Below, piece after piece: positions 11,302 through 20,938 of a DNA stretch of 64,000 bases. The notes beneath the pieces are model-generated. The model was not told where the DNA came from. It saw nothing but the letters and a program-made list of their open reading frames with translations, and did not search any database. The position numbers and the translations under genes are program-made. The stretch's first letter is position 1. Each line of letters starts with the position of its first letter. The DNA comes from Candidatus Planktophila lacus. Its GTDB lineage: Bacteria; Actinomycetota; Actinomycetes; Nanopelagicales; Nanopelagicaceae. The DNA lies in NCBI RefSeq assembly GCF_002288385.1, contig NZ_CP016783.1:930001-994000 (forward strand). The letters are read 5' to 3'.

Positions 11302-12420
11302 TTATCCGAGGAGTACTAAATCATCGCGGTGAACTAACTCGCGCTCATATTCTGCGCCCAAAGTTGCCGCAAGCTCTTTAGTGGAGCGACCGAGCATCTG
11401 TGGGATTTCATGCGAATCAAATGCCACAAGTCCACGTGCAATAACTTTCTTATCTGCGCTCATTAGTTCGACGGTATCCCCGGCGATGAATTCACCTTCA
11501 ACGGCAGTAACGCCGGCAGGTAGAAGTGAAACTCCTCTTTCGAGAATCGCTGTTACTGCTCCAGCATCGAGAATTAAGCGACCGCGTGGAGTTGAGGCAT
11601 GTGCCAACCAGAGCAGACGCGATGTAGAACGTGTTCCGTGAGATGCAAAGAAGGTTCCGACTTCAGCGCCGGCTAGTGCATTTGCTGCATTAGTAAGCGA
11701 TGTAAGCAACATTGGAGTTCCCGCGCCCGTTGAGATGCGCGCAGCTTCAATTTTGGTAACCATTCCCCCGCTACCAACGCCGGCAGAACCTGCGCCACCA
11801 ATATCAAAATTCTCAATATCTGCGATGTGATCGACAAATGAGATTGCTTTTGCGCCCGCATGTGAAGGTGGGGCGTCATAGAGCGCATCAACATCTGAAA
11901 CCAGCACAAGTAAATCAGCGCCGATTAGTAGCGACACAAGCGCGGCTAAGCGATCGTTATCGCCGAAGCGGATCTCTTGCGTACCGACTGAATCGTTTTC
12001 GTTGATGATTGGCACAACACCAAGTGAGAGCAACTTATTCAAAGTCTGTTGTGCGTTCTGATAGTGCGAACGACGAACCACATCTTCGGTTGTTAAAAGC
12101 ACCTGAGATGAGACCAAGTTATGGCGTGAAAAGTTCTCGTTGTACTTTGCAATAAGCAAGCCTTGGCCAACTGATGCTGCCGCTTGTTGCGTCGCTAAAT
12201 CCTTTGGACGGGTTGTTAAACCGAGTGGAGCAAGGCCGGCTGCGATTGCACCCGAAGAAACCAGAACAACTTCAGCACCACGTGAACGTAGTTGGGCAAC
12301 TGCATCAACGATTTGTGAAACCGCTTGGCTATCGAGGGCAGAACCTGCAGAACCGGTTAGCGAAGATGAACCAATTTTAATGACAACGCGTTTCGCACTT
12401 GTAACTGCGCTGCGGCTCAT
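11302..12420 (-). CDS. proB: Glutamate 5-kinase with PUA domain
   Basis: ProB phosphorylates glutamate with ATP, the first committed step of proline synthesis and the point of feedback inhibition by proline. It is 372 aa: an amino-acid-kinase domain starting VVIKIGSSSLTG, with substrate motif NENDSVGTQEIRFGDNDRL near the middle, then a PUA domain over roughly the last 90 residues (LPAGVTAVEG onward). Its ATG directly abuts the obg stop (TAAATG), so obg, proB and proA are likely co-transcribed, a common actinobacterial order. Confidence 0.96.
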   Translation of the reverse strand: MSRSAVTSAKRVVIKIGSSSLTGSAGSALDSQAVSQIVDAVAQLRSRGAEVVLVSSGAIAAGLAPLGLTTRPKDLATQQAAASVGQGLLIAKYNENFSRHNLVSSQVLLTTEDVVRRSHYQNAQQTLNKLLSLGVVPIINENDSVGTQEIRFGDNDRLAALVSLLIGADLLVLVSDVDALYDAPPSHAGAKAISFVDHIADIENFDIGGAGSAGVGSGGMVTKIEAARISTGAGTPMLLTSLTNAANALAGAEVGTFFASHGTRSTSRLLWLAHASTPRGRLILDAGAVTAILERGVSLLPAGVTAVEGEFIAGDTVELMSADKKVIARGLVAFDSHEIPQMLGRSTKELAATLGAEYERELVHRDDLVLLG

Positions 12421-13911
12421 TTACTTATCCTCTGCTGGTGTTGGATCCGTTAAGCGTGGAGTATGTGGGTCCTCCACGTTGTACTCCCATTGTTGCGCAA
12501 TTTCATCATCACTTAGTTGATCGACAACACGTTCTTCTACAACCCATGAGCCTTCTAGGCGTGAGTCTTCGCCGCGACGATGCAAGTGACCGGCTAATTG
12601 TTCGGCGCCAGCTTCAATAGTTGGCTCCCATTCGAAGACAACTTCATTATCGCCAGATCCGATACGTACTTCACTTCCGGCAACCGCTCCCTGCTTGAAC
12701 AACTCTTTTTCTACTCCGAGTTGTGCCAAGCGATCTGCCAAGTAACCGATTGCTTCAGCGTTCTTAAAGTTTGTCTGGCGAACCCAACGAACAACTTTCT
12801 GTCCGCGCACGCTAAATGAACCATCGGCATTGGCGCGAACAGTGAATCCTGAATCATCTACAGCTGTTGGACGCAAGATGATGCGAGTGCGTTCTTCGGT
12901 TGCAGCTTCGGCACGTGCTTTCTGCACTAGGCGTGCCATTGCGTAGAGAAGTTCAGTTAAACCGGCACGGCTTGCGGCAGAGACTGGGTAAACCTCATAG
13001 CCCTTATCGCGCAAAGTTTGCGCAACCATATCGGCCATTGCTTGGCCGTCAGGAAGATCAATTTTATTTAGCGCAATAATGCGCACGCGATCTTCGAGGC
13101 CGCCGTACTGTGCAAGTTCAGATTCAATGATTTCAAGATCTGTAATTGGGTTGCGATCTGTTTCTAACGTTCCGCAATCGAGTACATGTACAAGTGCCAC
13201 ACAACGTTCGACGTGGCGCAAGAACTCAAGACCCAAACCTTTACCTTGTGAGGCTCCTGGAATGAGACCTGGAACATCGGCAACGGTAAAGCGGGTATCG
13301 CCTGCTTGAACAACACCTAAATTTGGAACCAAAGTTGTAAATGGATAGTCAGCGATCTTTGGGCGCGCAGCGGAAATTGCGGCAATTAACGAAGATTTTC
13401 CAGCGCTTGGATATCCAACAAGTGCAATGTCGGCAACTGATTTAAGTTCTAAGTAGAGAGTGCGTTCTTCACCTGGTTCGCCAAGGAGTGCAAAACCTGG
13501 CGCGCGACGCTTTGAAGATGAGAGAGCCAAGTTGCCGAGGCCACCATGTCCACCTTGTGCCGCAAGAAATGTTGTGCCGACGCCGATTAAATCTGCGAGT
13601 TGATTTCCTTTATCGTCGAAAACCACTGTGCCATTTGGAACAGGAAGAATTAAATCTTCACCGTAAGTGCCATCTTTTCGATCGCCATAGCCTTGTGAAC
13701 CAGATGTTGCTTTGCGATGAGGTGAATGGTGAAAATCAAGGAGCGTCGTAACACTGGAATCGACGATCAAGATTATGTCGCCACCGCGTCCACCGTTACC
13801 GCCATCAGGACCACCAAGTGGTTTAAATTTTTCGCGCTTAACAGAGACGCAACCATCTCCGCCTTTTCCGGCAGCGGCGTAGAGCGTTACGCGATCTACG
13901 AATGTAGCCAT
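12421..13911 (-). CDS. obg: Obg/CgtA-type ribosome-associated GTPase
   Basis: Obg is an essential GTPase involved in 50S assembly and stress signalling. It is 496 aa with the full actinobacterial layout. The glycine-rich Obg fold (residues 1-160, [15 protein letters not shown]) is followed by a GTPase domain with G1 GYPSAGKSS at 166-174, DVPG at 212-215 and an NKID motif. A C-terminal OCT domain of about 80 residues and an acidic tail complete it. A GGGAG ribosome site lies about 9 bases before the ATG. It sits downstream of the rpmA terminator, so it probably has its own promoter, and it leads proB. Confidence 0.96.
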   Translation of the reverse strand: MATFVDRVTLYAAAGKGGDGCVSVKREKFKPLGGPDGGNGGRGGDIILIVDSSVTTLLDFHHSPHRKATSGSQGYGDRKDGTYGEDLILPVPNGTVVFDDKGNQLADLIGVGTTFLAAQGGHGGLGNLALSSSKRRAPGFALLGEPGEERTLYLELKSVADIALVGYPSAGKSSLIAAISAARPKIADYPFTTLVPNLGVVQAGDTRFTVADVPGLIPGASQGKGLGLEFLRHVERCVALVHVLDCGTLETDRNPITDLEIIESELAQYGGLEDRVRIIALNKIDLPDGQAMADMVAQTLRDKGYEVYPVSAASRAGLTELLYAMARLVQKARAEAATEERTRIILRPTAVDDSGFTVRANADGSFSVRGQKVVRWVRQTNFKNAEAIGYLADRLAQLGVEKELFKQGAVAGSEVRIGSGDNEVVFEWEPTIEAGAEQLAGHLHRRGEDSRLEGSWVVEERVVDQLSDDEIAQQWEYNVEDPHTPRLTDPTPAEDK

Positions 13912-13972
13912 CTCTTAACGCTCCCTTCTGGTTTACTGCCTCTAGTTTAAATCTCTAAAAATTTTGTGAAAT

Positions 13973-14004
13973 AAAAAGAGCGAGCCACGAACGCGGCTCG
14001 CTCT
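13973..14004 (-). terminator. Intrinsic terminator of rplU-rpmA
   Basis: On the minus strand a 10-bp perfect stem, AGAGCGAGCC / GGCTCGCTCT (13995-14004 and 13977-13986) with an 8-base loop, runs straight into a T run (13973-13977). It lies 16 bases after the rpmA stop and ends the ribosomal-protein transcript before obg. Confidence 0.93.
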
Positions 14005-14020
14005 CTTTGAGAAACCTAAA

Positions 14021-14278
14021 TTAAGCGACCGGTGCAACCACGTTCACTACACGGCGACCGCGAGCGCGACCGAATTCAACTGCGCCTGCAGCTAGTGCAA
14101 AGAGAGTGTCATCCTTACCGCGACCAACATTCTTTCCTGGGTGGAAATATGTTCCGCGTTGACGAACCAAAATTTCACCAGCGTTTACTTCTTGTCCGCC
14201 AAAGCGCTTGATACCGAGGTATTGCGGATTGGAATCGCGACCGTTACGTGTCGAGGAGACACCCTTCTTACTTGCCAT
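14021..14278 (-). CDS. rpmA: 50S ribosomal protein L27
   Basis: L27 reaches the peptidyl-transferase centre and steadies tRNA there. It is 85 aa and begins [17 protein letters not shown], the flexible N-terminal arm without any Firmicutes-type cleaved leader. [16 protein letters not shown] and [18 protein letters not shown] follow as expected. It lies 11 bases after rplU and directly before a strong terminator. Confidence 0.97.
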   Translation of the reverse strand: MASKKGVSSTRNGRDSNPQYLGIKRFGGQEVNAGEILVRQRGTYFHPGKNVGRGKDDTLFALAAGAVEFGRARGRRVVNVVAPVA

Positions 14279-14289
14279 TGTTCAGCCCC

Positions 14290-14604
14290 TTATTTCACGC
14301 CGCTGATTGCGGTGATCTTGACTCGAGTTTGCTGTGCACGGAAACCTTGACGACGACGATAACCGGTCTTGTTCATGTAACGAAGGATGTCGATCTTTGG
14401 ACCCTTTACTTCGTCAATAACTTCGCCGGTAACTTTTACACCGCTAAGAACTTTTGCATCTGTTGTAACGCTGGCACCGTCTACTACAAGTAGCGCAGGA
14501 AAAGTTACGGTTGCACCAGCAGCCTGGTCGATACGATCGACAGTGATGGTTTCACCAACGGTGACTTTCTCCTGGCGTCCGCCAGCTTTAACGATTGCGT
14601 ACAC
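14290..14604 (-). CDS. rplU: 50S ribosomal protein L21
   Basis: L21 is a primary 23S rRNA-binding protein. It is 104 aa: the N-terminus [18 protein letters not shown] and the C-terminal [16 protein letters not shown] are both family hallmarks. The start is GTG, with GGAG about 9 bases upstream. It has a good promoter of its own (14669-14698) and is co-transcribed with rpmA up to the terminator at 13973. Confidence 0.97.
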   Translation of the reverse strand: MYAIVKAGGRQEKVTVGETITVDRIDQAAGATVTFPALLVVDGASVTTDAKVLSGVKVTGEVIDEVKGPKIDILRYMNKTGYRRRQGFRAQQTRVKITAISGVK

Positions 14605-14668
14605 GATTCTTGCTCCAGTTCAGTTCACGCTCATGAGGCCCAGGTGGGCTTCTTTCGAGCAGAGGCTA

Positions 14669-14698
14669 AGGGTACGGATTTCGTACCCCTAGGGTCAA
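14669..14698 (-). promoter_or_regulatory. Promoter of rplU-rpmA, overlapped by an inverted repeat
   Basis: TTGACC (14698-14693), an 18-base spacer and TACCCT (14674-14669) give a good sigma-A promoter on the minus strand, 65 bases ahead of the rplU start. A 7-bp perfect inverted repeat, GGGTACG / CGTACCC (14670-14676 and 14682-14688), covers most of the -10 box and half the spacer. It could be an operator, or a coincidence. Confidence 0.6.
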
Positions 14699-14710
14699 AT
14701 TGAGGCTTTT

Positions 14711-16930
14711 CTAGGCGGTGATGATCCCGCTGGAAGCAGCCCTGCGACGACGTCGCCCGGCTGGCTTGGCTTCTACTTCTACATCCTCATCTACCTCGGT
14801 TTTTGAAGACATTTCGGTATCTGTTACTTCAGTATTTAGAGTTTCAGTATTTAGAGTCTCGTGGAATTCATGTTCGGTTGCTTCAGATTCATCGGCATCG
14901 TCATGTGATGCTGATTGTGAATTTACTTGTGGCATCGGCGCCTTCATCTTTACCGGTTCCATATGGATATGAATTCCGCGGCCCGCACATGAATCGCAAG
15001 TTGTTGAGAAAGCTTCGATCAAACCTTGGCCAACGCGCTTACGTGTCATTTGTACCAAGCCAAGTGAAGTCACTTCTGCAACCTGATGCTTAGTGCGATC
15101 GCGACCAAGACATTCAACTAGGCGACGAAGAACTGCATCACGGTTTGATTCAAGAACCATATCGATAAAGTCGATAACGATAATTCCGCCAAGGTCGCGC
15201 AAGCGAAGCTGGCGAGCAATTTCTTCGGCTGCTTCCAAGTTGTTCTTGGTAACAGTCTCTTCAAGGTTTCCACCCTTACCGATGAATTTACCGGTGTTAA
15301 CGTCAATAACGATCATCGCTTCAGTGCGATCGATAACTAGCGAACCACCTGAAGGTAAGTAAACCTTGCGGTCAAATGCCTTAGCCAGTTGTTCTTCAAC
15401 GCGGAAGTCTGCGAATAGATCGCCTTTTCCGGTGTACTTCTCAAGTTTAGTTACGAGTTCAGGAGCAATAGATCCGAGGTAAGAGCTGATCTCTTCCCAA
15501 GCCTCATTGCCTTGAATTGTAAGTTTACGGAAATCTTCATTGAAGATATCGCGGATTACGCGAACAGCAAGATCTGGCTCTGAGAGCAGAAGTGCCGGTG
15601 CGTGGAAATTTGGATTTTCAGATTTCTGATAGATATCTTCCCATTGTGCTTTTAGACGTGCGACATCGTTGGTGAGTTCTTCTTCGCTAACGCCTTCAGC
15701 AGCGGTGCGGACAATTACGCCAGCTTCTTCAGGGATTAAGTTCTTTAAGATCGCCTTGAGTCGGGTGCGCTCTGATTCAGGAAGGCGCTTTGAAATACCG
15801 CTCATTCCGCCGCCAGGAACATAGACAACATAACGGCCAGGAAGTGAGATCTGGCTAGTTAAGCGCGCACCCTTTTGACCGATTGGATCTTTGGTAACTT
15901 GTACAAGAACAGGTTGACCGGTCTTTAAAACCATTTCAATTTTACGTGGTTGAGTTTCAGAGATACCTGCAGCATCCCAGTTAACTTCACCGGCATAGAG
16001 AACTGCGTTGCGACCTTTGCCGATATCAACGAACGCCGCTTCCATAGATGGAAGAACGTTCTGTACGCGACCGAGATAAACGTTTCCGACATAAGAAACG
16101 TTGGCGTTACGGTTTACGTAGTGCTCAACCATGACTTTATCTTCGATAACTGCGATCTGAATGCGATCACCAATCTGGCGAACCACCATCTCGCGATCGA
16201 CGTTTTCACGACGAGCTAAGAACTCTCCGTCAGTAATGATTGTTCCGCGGCGACGATATGGCTCGCGATAATCTCCACGACTATCACCACGATTGTCATT
16301 GCGTCCGCCACGATCGCGATCGCGACCACGGCTACGTGTTCCACGTTCGTTGCGCTCTGCGCGCGCAGGACGTTCGGTACGTTCGCGAACTTCGCGGACC
16401 TTAACAACTGTGATTACGCCATCTTCATCAACGGTCTCGCCAGGAGTTACACCCTCTCCAGTTGCACGGCGGCGACGACGGCGACGATGAGTTGTGCCTT
16501 CTGCAGAATCTTCGCTGGAATCCTCTGAACTATCTGTTCCTTCATCTGAAGCGTTAGCGTCGGCGCCATCTGCACCTGGCTTACGGCGACCGCGTCCACC
16601 ACGACGGCGGCGACGATTGCGTCCACCACGGCCATCGGAATCTTCAGAGTCGTCAGAATCAGGCGCTGCTGCAGAAGTACTTACCTTCTCATCAGATCCG
16701 CTTTCGACTTCAACTTTCTTTGCGCTCTTCTTTGCTGCAGCCTTCGGTGCTTTCTCTTCTGGAGCAGCCTGAAAAATTGGGACAGGGATCGAAGGCGCTT
16801 TCTTCTTCGACTTGGTTTCAACCGCTTCTGTTTCGGGGGTTGTATCAACGGCTGCGCTTTGTTCGGCAGCTTTCTTCTTGCTAATCTTTTTCACCGCACG
16901 TTTGCGCGGTGACTTTGGCTCAATCGCCAT
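14711..16930 (-). CDS. rne: Ribonuclease E/G family endoribonuclease
   Basis: This is the main endoribonuclease of actinobacterial mRNA decay and rRNA/tRNA maturation. It is 739 aa. Residues 1-245 are a disordered extension of alternating Lys/Ala, acidic and Arg-rich tracts (a run RRRRRRR near 149). The catalytic core follows: an S1 domain (VGNVYLGRVQNVLPSMEAAF, about 281-300), Mg2+ aspartates in VIDVNTGKF (about 542) and VIDFIDM (about 584), and the zinc link TCDSCAGRG (about 643-651). In E. coli the disordered scaffold is C-terminal; an N-terminal one is usual for actinobacteria. AGAGGA lies 9 bases before the ATG. Confidence 0.95.
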   Translation of the reverse strand: MAIEPKSPRKRAVKKISKKKAAEQSAAVDTTPETEAVETKSKKKAPSIPVPIFQAAPEEKAPKAAAKKSAKKVEVESGSDEKVSTSAAAPDSDDSEDSDGRGGRNRRRRRGGRGRRKPGADGADANASDEGTDSSEDSSEDSAEGTTHRRRRRRRATGEGVTPGETVDEDGVITVVKVREVRERTERPARAERNERGTRSRGRDRDRGGRNDNRGDSRGDYREPYRRRGTIITDGEFLARRENVDREMVVRQIGDRIQIAVIEDKVMVEHYVNRNANVSYVGNVYLGRVQNVLPSMEAAFVDIGKGRNAVLYAGEVNWDAAGISETQPRKIEMVLKTGQPVLVQVTKDPIGQKGARLTSQISLPGRYVVYVPGGGMSGISKRLPESERTRLKAILKNLIPEEAGVIVRTAAEGVSEEELTNDVARLKAQWEDIYQKSENPNFHAPALLLSEPDLAVRVIRDIFNEDFRKLTIQGNEAWEEISSYLGSIAPELVTKLEKYTGKGDLFADFRVEEQLAKAFDRKVYLPSGGSLVIDRTEAMIVIDVNTGKFIGKGGNLEETVTKNNLEAAEEIARQLRLRDLGGIIVIDFIDMVLESNRDAVLRRLVECLGRDRTKHQVAEVTSLGLVQMTRKRVGQGLIEAFSTTCDSCAGRGIHIHMEPVKMKAPMPQVNSQSASHDDADESEATEHEFHETLNTETLNTEVTDTEMSSKTEVDEDVEVEAKPAGRRRRRAASSGIITA

Positions 16931-17172
16931 GGCACCAAATCCTCTATGCGTTCAAATAAACGCGCTCTGGCTTGTAGATACTCAACTAGCTAACGCCCCG
17001 AACGGGATGCGCACTTGGGTCAAATCCTTCAAGCAAATCTCTGTGTGTACTTCTGTGTTAGTCCGCCGCTGGCTGTGTGCCGCGAATTGGTTCGCGAGCC
17101 GCGCTGAACTGTTGGGGTAAGTATGCCAGAAGATGGGGGTAAATCGCGAAATGAGCGGGGTTTGCGCCTGAA
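16931..17172 (-). promoter_or_regulatory. Intergenic region upstream of rne
   Basis: These 242 bases separate the end of rodA from rne and are the longest gap in the minus-strand housekeeping block. They should hold the rne promoter and 5' leader. RNase E is known to autoregulate through its leader in other bacteria. I could not identify a convincing -10/-35 pair or a terminator after rodA here; short GC-rich inverted stretches such as GCGAATTGGTTCGC are the only structure seen. Confidence 0.35.
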
Positions 17173-18333
17173 TTAGCCGCGGTGGCGAGCGTTTACGTTT
17201 TGCAATAGACCGAAACCGATCATATTGGCGAACATGCTTGAGCCACCATAAGACAGGAATGGCAGCGGAACACCAGTCATAGGCATCATGCCTAAAGTCA
17301 TACCGATGTTTTCAAATGTTTGAAATGCAAACCAAGCGATAACACCGGTGCAAACTAATTTTCCATAAGGGTCGCTAGATCTTCGGGCGATTCCAAATGC
17401 CCGCATCAAAATAATTAGATACAAGAGAATTATAAATCCGCAGCCAAGAAAACCTAACTGCTCTCCAGCAACTGTGAAGATAAAGTCAGTTTGTTGTTCA
17501 GGAACGAAACGTCCATTTGTTTGTGGGCCGTTGAATAATCCTGTGCCAAGTAATCCACCAGAGCCAACGGTGATTCGTGCCTGACGTAATTGGTAACCAC
17601 TCCCCTGCGAATCTGCATTTGGATCAACAAAGGCCTGTAAGCGCTTTACCTGGTAATCATTAATAACACCGACTTGCACCGCTGCAAAACTGCCAACGAT
17701 GGCAACAATGATTAATCCCGCAACCCAACGAAGTGGGGCGCCAGATACTGCAATGATTGTTACGACCGCGATACTAATAATAAAAACAGTTCCCATATCT
17801 GGTTGAGCCAGAATTAAGAGAACTGGAATTGCTGCAATAACCAGCGCCTGCATAACATCTCTGTGGGAAGGCGCATCTGAGTCGTGGCTACGCTCAGATA
17901 AAATCATCGACATACCAACGATGATTGAAATCTTTGCCAGCTCTGCCGGCTGTACTTGGAATCCACCAGGTAGACCGATCCACGCGTTTGCACCATTTAC
18001 TTCTTCGCCAATGCCTGGAATCAAAACCAGGGTAAGCCCAACAACGCCGCCGATCCATAAGAACGGCGTGTACGCGCGAATCAATCGGTAATCAATGATC
18101 GTGGTTCCCCAGGCAAGTAGCGAACCGATCAAAATATTTACAACATGGCGCTTTAAGTAGTACTCGGGATCTAAACCATTTGCCGCATACCAATTTCGCG
18201 TTGCGGCATAAACCAAAAGAGTTCCGATCACCAACAACGCAGCAACGGCAATTGTGAGGATTGGATCAAAACCGGCAAAAGCTGAGGGGCGCTGAGCTTT
18301 TCGGTAGTTAATGCGCTGGGACATCAAGCTCAT
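17173..18333 (-). CDS. rodA: Peptidoglycan glycosyltransferase RodA (SEDS family)
   Basis: RodA polymerises glycan strands in the elongasome, working with PBP2. It is 386 aa with about ten membrane helices. Family marks include GANAWIGLPGGFQVQPAEL in the large loop, RLQAFVDPNADSQGSGYQ, and the C-terminal GVPLPFLSYGGSSM. The start overlaps the mrdA stop by 4 bases, so the two partner enzymes are translationally coupled. It is the last gene of mreB-mreC-mreD-mrdA-rodA. Confidence 0.95.
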   Translation of the reverse strand: MSLMSQRINYRKAQRPSAFAGFDPILTIAVAALLVIGTLLVYAATRNWYAANGLDPEYYLKRHVVNILIGSLLAWGTTIIDYRLIRAYTPFLWIGGVVGLTLVLIPGIGEEVNGANAWIGLPGGFQVQPAELAKISIIVGMSMILSERSHDSDAPSHRDVMQALVIAAIPVLLILAQPDMGTVFIISIAVVTIIAVSGAPLRWVAGLIIVAIVGSFAAVQVGVINDYQVKRLQAFVDPNADSQGSGYQLRQARITVGSGGLLGTGLFNGPQTNGRFVPEQQTDFIFTVAGEQLGFLGCGFIILLYLIILMRAFGIARRSSDPYGKLVCTGVIAWFAFQTFENIGMTLGMMPMTGVPLPFLSYGGSSMFANMIGFGLLQNVNARHRG

Positions 18334-20420
18334 TTGGCACCCTTAACTTTTGTTGCTGGAGAAATCTTCGGCAATCCTACGGGCGGAATTCCACTTGGGA
18401 ACAAAATCTTCGCTGAACTTACCTTCGATCCCTCAACGCCAAATAAAGTCTCGTAAATCTTGCGCGTTCCTACACCTGATACTGATGCACCAAAACCACC
18501 CTGGCTCACCATCATGACGACGGCAAATCTAGGTTTATTGGTTGGACCGTAGGATGCAAACCAAGATGTATCTGCCTTCGCGCTGCCATTTGGATTGCGA
18601 CCAAAAACTTGCGCTGTTCCGGTTTTTCCACTGATAGGAATCGGAAATGAGTTAAATGCTCCAGCACCAGTTCCACTGATTACAACTTCGCGAAGTGAAC
18701 CATGAAGGAATTTAATCGTCTCTTTAGTGGCAGGAATTACTCCTAATTTTTCTGGCTTAAACTCTTTGATTACGGTGCCATCAGTTTTCACAATTGCTTT
18801 GGCAATAGTTGGCTTCAAAATAGTTCCGCCATTGGCAATCGCGGCGTACATCTGCGCCAGCTTTAGTGGAGATATAACTGTGTCGCCTTGGCCAATTGAG
18901 AAGTTAACTGCATCGCCTGCGCGAATCTTGTCGCCATCTAAACAGTTTTCATATGCGAGTTGTACCAAGAACGCGGTTTGCTGACTCTTTGAGGCGCGCT
19001 CTTTGTAATTGCAATAGAAATCTTTATTCTGTTCATACCAAGATTTACGCCATTCGCGATCTGCTAATCGTCCAGATGATTCAGATGGCAGGTCAATTCC
19101 CGTCTTTACGCCAACCTGAAATCCTTTTGCCGCGCTAAAGAAGTGGTCCTTTGCATTTGATTTAGGTTTTAGGCCACCATCGCGAAGCCATTCATCAAAG
19201 GCGATGCGATACCAAATAGTGTCACAGGAAACCGCAATCGCCTTTTTCATTGAAATTCGCCCCTGCGCTTTGCTTTCGAAGTTTTGAAAGGCGCGCGTGC
19301 CTACTTCAACTTGTGAAGGACAATCGTAAGAAGCGTTTAAGTCATAACCTGCATTGGCTGCAGCAACTGCTGAGACCGCTTTAAATGTTGACGCAGGGGC
19401 AAAAAGTCCTTGCAGCGCGCGTGAGAGCGCAGGTACGCCCGCCTTCTCGCTATACAAATTCTTTGCCTCAGCAACGGTCAGCCCGCGCTCAAATGCATTT
19501 GGATCGTAAGTCGGATGCGATGCAAGAGCGATTATCTGTCCGTTGCGAACATCCATTACAACTGCAGCGGCGCCATCTGATGGATACCCCATTGATCGCG
19601 CACGTCGCACTGCATCGGCTAGCGCCGTTTCGGCAGCGGCTTGAACGCGAACATCAATACTTGTTACTAGGTGATTTCCGCCAACTGGCTTTGAATTTTG
19701 AGTCGTACTTGTTACCGCTTCTTTACGATCAACGATAACGGTCTTTATACCCGGTGATCCTCTTAAATATTCATCGTATTGAATCTCAAGTCCTGCTTTA
19801 CCAATTGACTCAGATCTGAAATAACTTCTGCCGTTAGCGCCCGATAAATCTTCTTCTGTAAGCGGTCCGATGTAACCAAGTAAATGCGCAGCATTAGCGC
19901 CAGCGTTTCCTGGATAGTTTCTTATCGAAACCGGTGTTGCCGAGACTCCCGGATACTGGTCTGGACGTTCGACTATACGTAAGGCAAGTTCGGGATCGGC
20001 TTCCTTGGTTAGCGGAATCGGTTGGAAACGAGAACCTGTCCAGCATCCCGCACGTTCTCCCTTGGCCAGTTCTCCGCAAAGTCTGGTTCTTTGATAGATA
20101 TCTCTATATTCAATCTTTAGCAAAGTTGAAAGACTTCGCAGAACTGCAACACCTTTATCTGACTGGCGATCCAATTTTGTGCGATCTACGGTGATAGCGA
20201 CACCGACTCTGTTAAGTGCCAGTGGCACCCCCGATGAATCAACTATTAACCCACGTGTTGCAGGCGTGACAACATCGCGACTTTGAATAGATAGTGCGGC
20301 ATCACGGTATTTCGGACCTGCAGCAACCTGTAGGTAGAACAAGCGGCCCATTAATCCAAAGAGCAGAGAGAAAATAAAGATTTGTACAACCAAAAGGCTA
20401 AGTCTTGCGCGCTGATTCAT
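18330..20420 (-). CDS. mrdA: Penicillin-binding protein 2 (elongation transpeptidase)
   Basis: This class B PBP crosslinks peptidoglycan during rod elongation. It is 696 aa: one N-terminal membrane helix (LLVVQIFIFSLLFGLMGRLFY), a pedestal domain, then the transpeptidase domain. The active-site Ser is in ASTFK (S343), with SCD at about 398 and KTGTAQ at about 599. It overlaps mreD upstream and rodA downstream by 4 bases each. Its position between mreD and rodA assigns it to elongation, not septation. Confidence 0.95.
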   Translation of the reverse strand: MNQRARLSLLVVQIFIFSLLFGLMGRLFYLQVAAGPKYRDAALSIQSRDVVTPATRGLIVDSSGVPLALNRVGVAITVDRTKLDRQSDKGVAVLRSLSTLLKIEYRDIYQRTRLCGELAKGERAGCWTGSRFQPIPLTKEADPELALRIVERPDQYPGVSATPVSIRNYPGNAGANAAHLLGYIGPLTEEDLSGANGRSYFRSESIGKAGLEIQYDEYLRGSPGIKTVIVDRKEAVTSTTQNSKPVGGNHLVTSIDVRVQAAAETALADAVRRARSMGYPSDGAAAVVMDVRNGQIIALASHPTYDPNAFERGLTVAEAKNLYSEKAGVPALSRALQGLFAPASTFKAVSAVAAANAGYDLNASYDCPSQVEVGTRAFQNFESKAQGRISMKKAIAVSCDTIWYRIAFDEWLRDGGLKPKSNAKDHFFSAAKGFQVGVKTGIDLPSESSGRLADREWRKSWYEQNKDFYCNYKERASKSQQTAFLVQLAYENCLDGDKIRAGDAVNFSIGQGDTVISPLKLAQMYAAIANGGTILKPTIAKAIVKTDGTVIKEFKPEKLGVIPATKETIKFLHGSLREVVISGTGAGAFNSFPIPISGKTGTAQVFGRNPNGSAKADTSWFASYGPTNKPRFAVVMMVSQGGFGASVSGVGTRKIYETLFGVEGSKVSSAKILFPSGIPPVGLPKISPATKVKGAK

Positions 20421-20938
20421 ATCCGACTCTTAACATCAAAGAGCGCTTCATGAATTCTGGTAACAACAGGTAGCAGTAGCGGAGCAAGTGCTGCTGACCA
20501 GAAAGCAGATGAGAAGAGCGAGAGAAAAACCGACCAAGTACTTCCAGTATCGCTGCCTAGGAAGAGTCCGAGAATTAAGTAGATCAAGCGGATTACTACG
20601 ACTGCTGCAGCGACTGTGAAGATCAATGAAATTGGATTACCGCGGAAATTATCGTCGCCGTATCCAAGATAAGAGACTGCGAAACCTGCCAGGATCATTA
20701 TCAGAGTCCACTGTCCCATTGGTCCGGAAGCGCTTTGCGAAAGATCCATCAAAAGCCCAGCGCCGAAACCAGTTAACGCTCCCATTTCTGGAGTGCCGAG
20801 CGCAGACCAGAGAAGCGCGAATATTAAAAATAGTGAGAATCCCCCACCGAATAATTTAAATTGGGTAACAACGCTCTCTTGCAGAATATAGATAAGAGTA
20901 AATATTGGAAGTGAGATAAAGAATCTGCGGGCAAACAT
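20417..20938 (-). CDS. mreD: Rod shape-determining protein MreD
   Basis: MreD is a small integral membrane protein linking MreC to the elongation machinery. It is 173 aa with five or six hydrophobic helices and a middle segment FGAGLLMDLSQSASGPMGQW, which matches the family's FxxGLLxDL signature. Its ATG directly follows the mreC stop, and its end overlaps mrdA. Sequence conservation in this family is low, so the call leans on topology and position. Confidence 0.9.
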   Translation of the reverse strand: MFARRFFISLPIFTLIYILQESVVTQFKLFGGGFSLFLIFALLWSALGTPEMGALTGFGAGLLMDLSQSASGPMGQWTLIMILAGFAVSYLGYGDDNFRGNPISLIFTVAAAVVVIRLIYLILGLFLGSDTGSTWSVFLSLFSSAFWSAALAPLLLPVVTRIHEALFDVKSRI

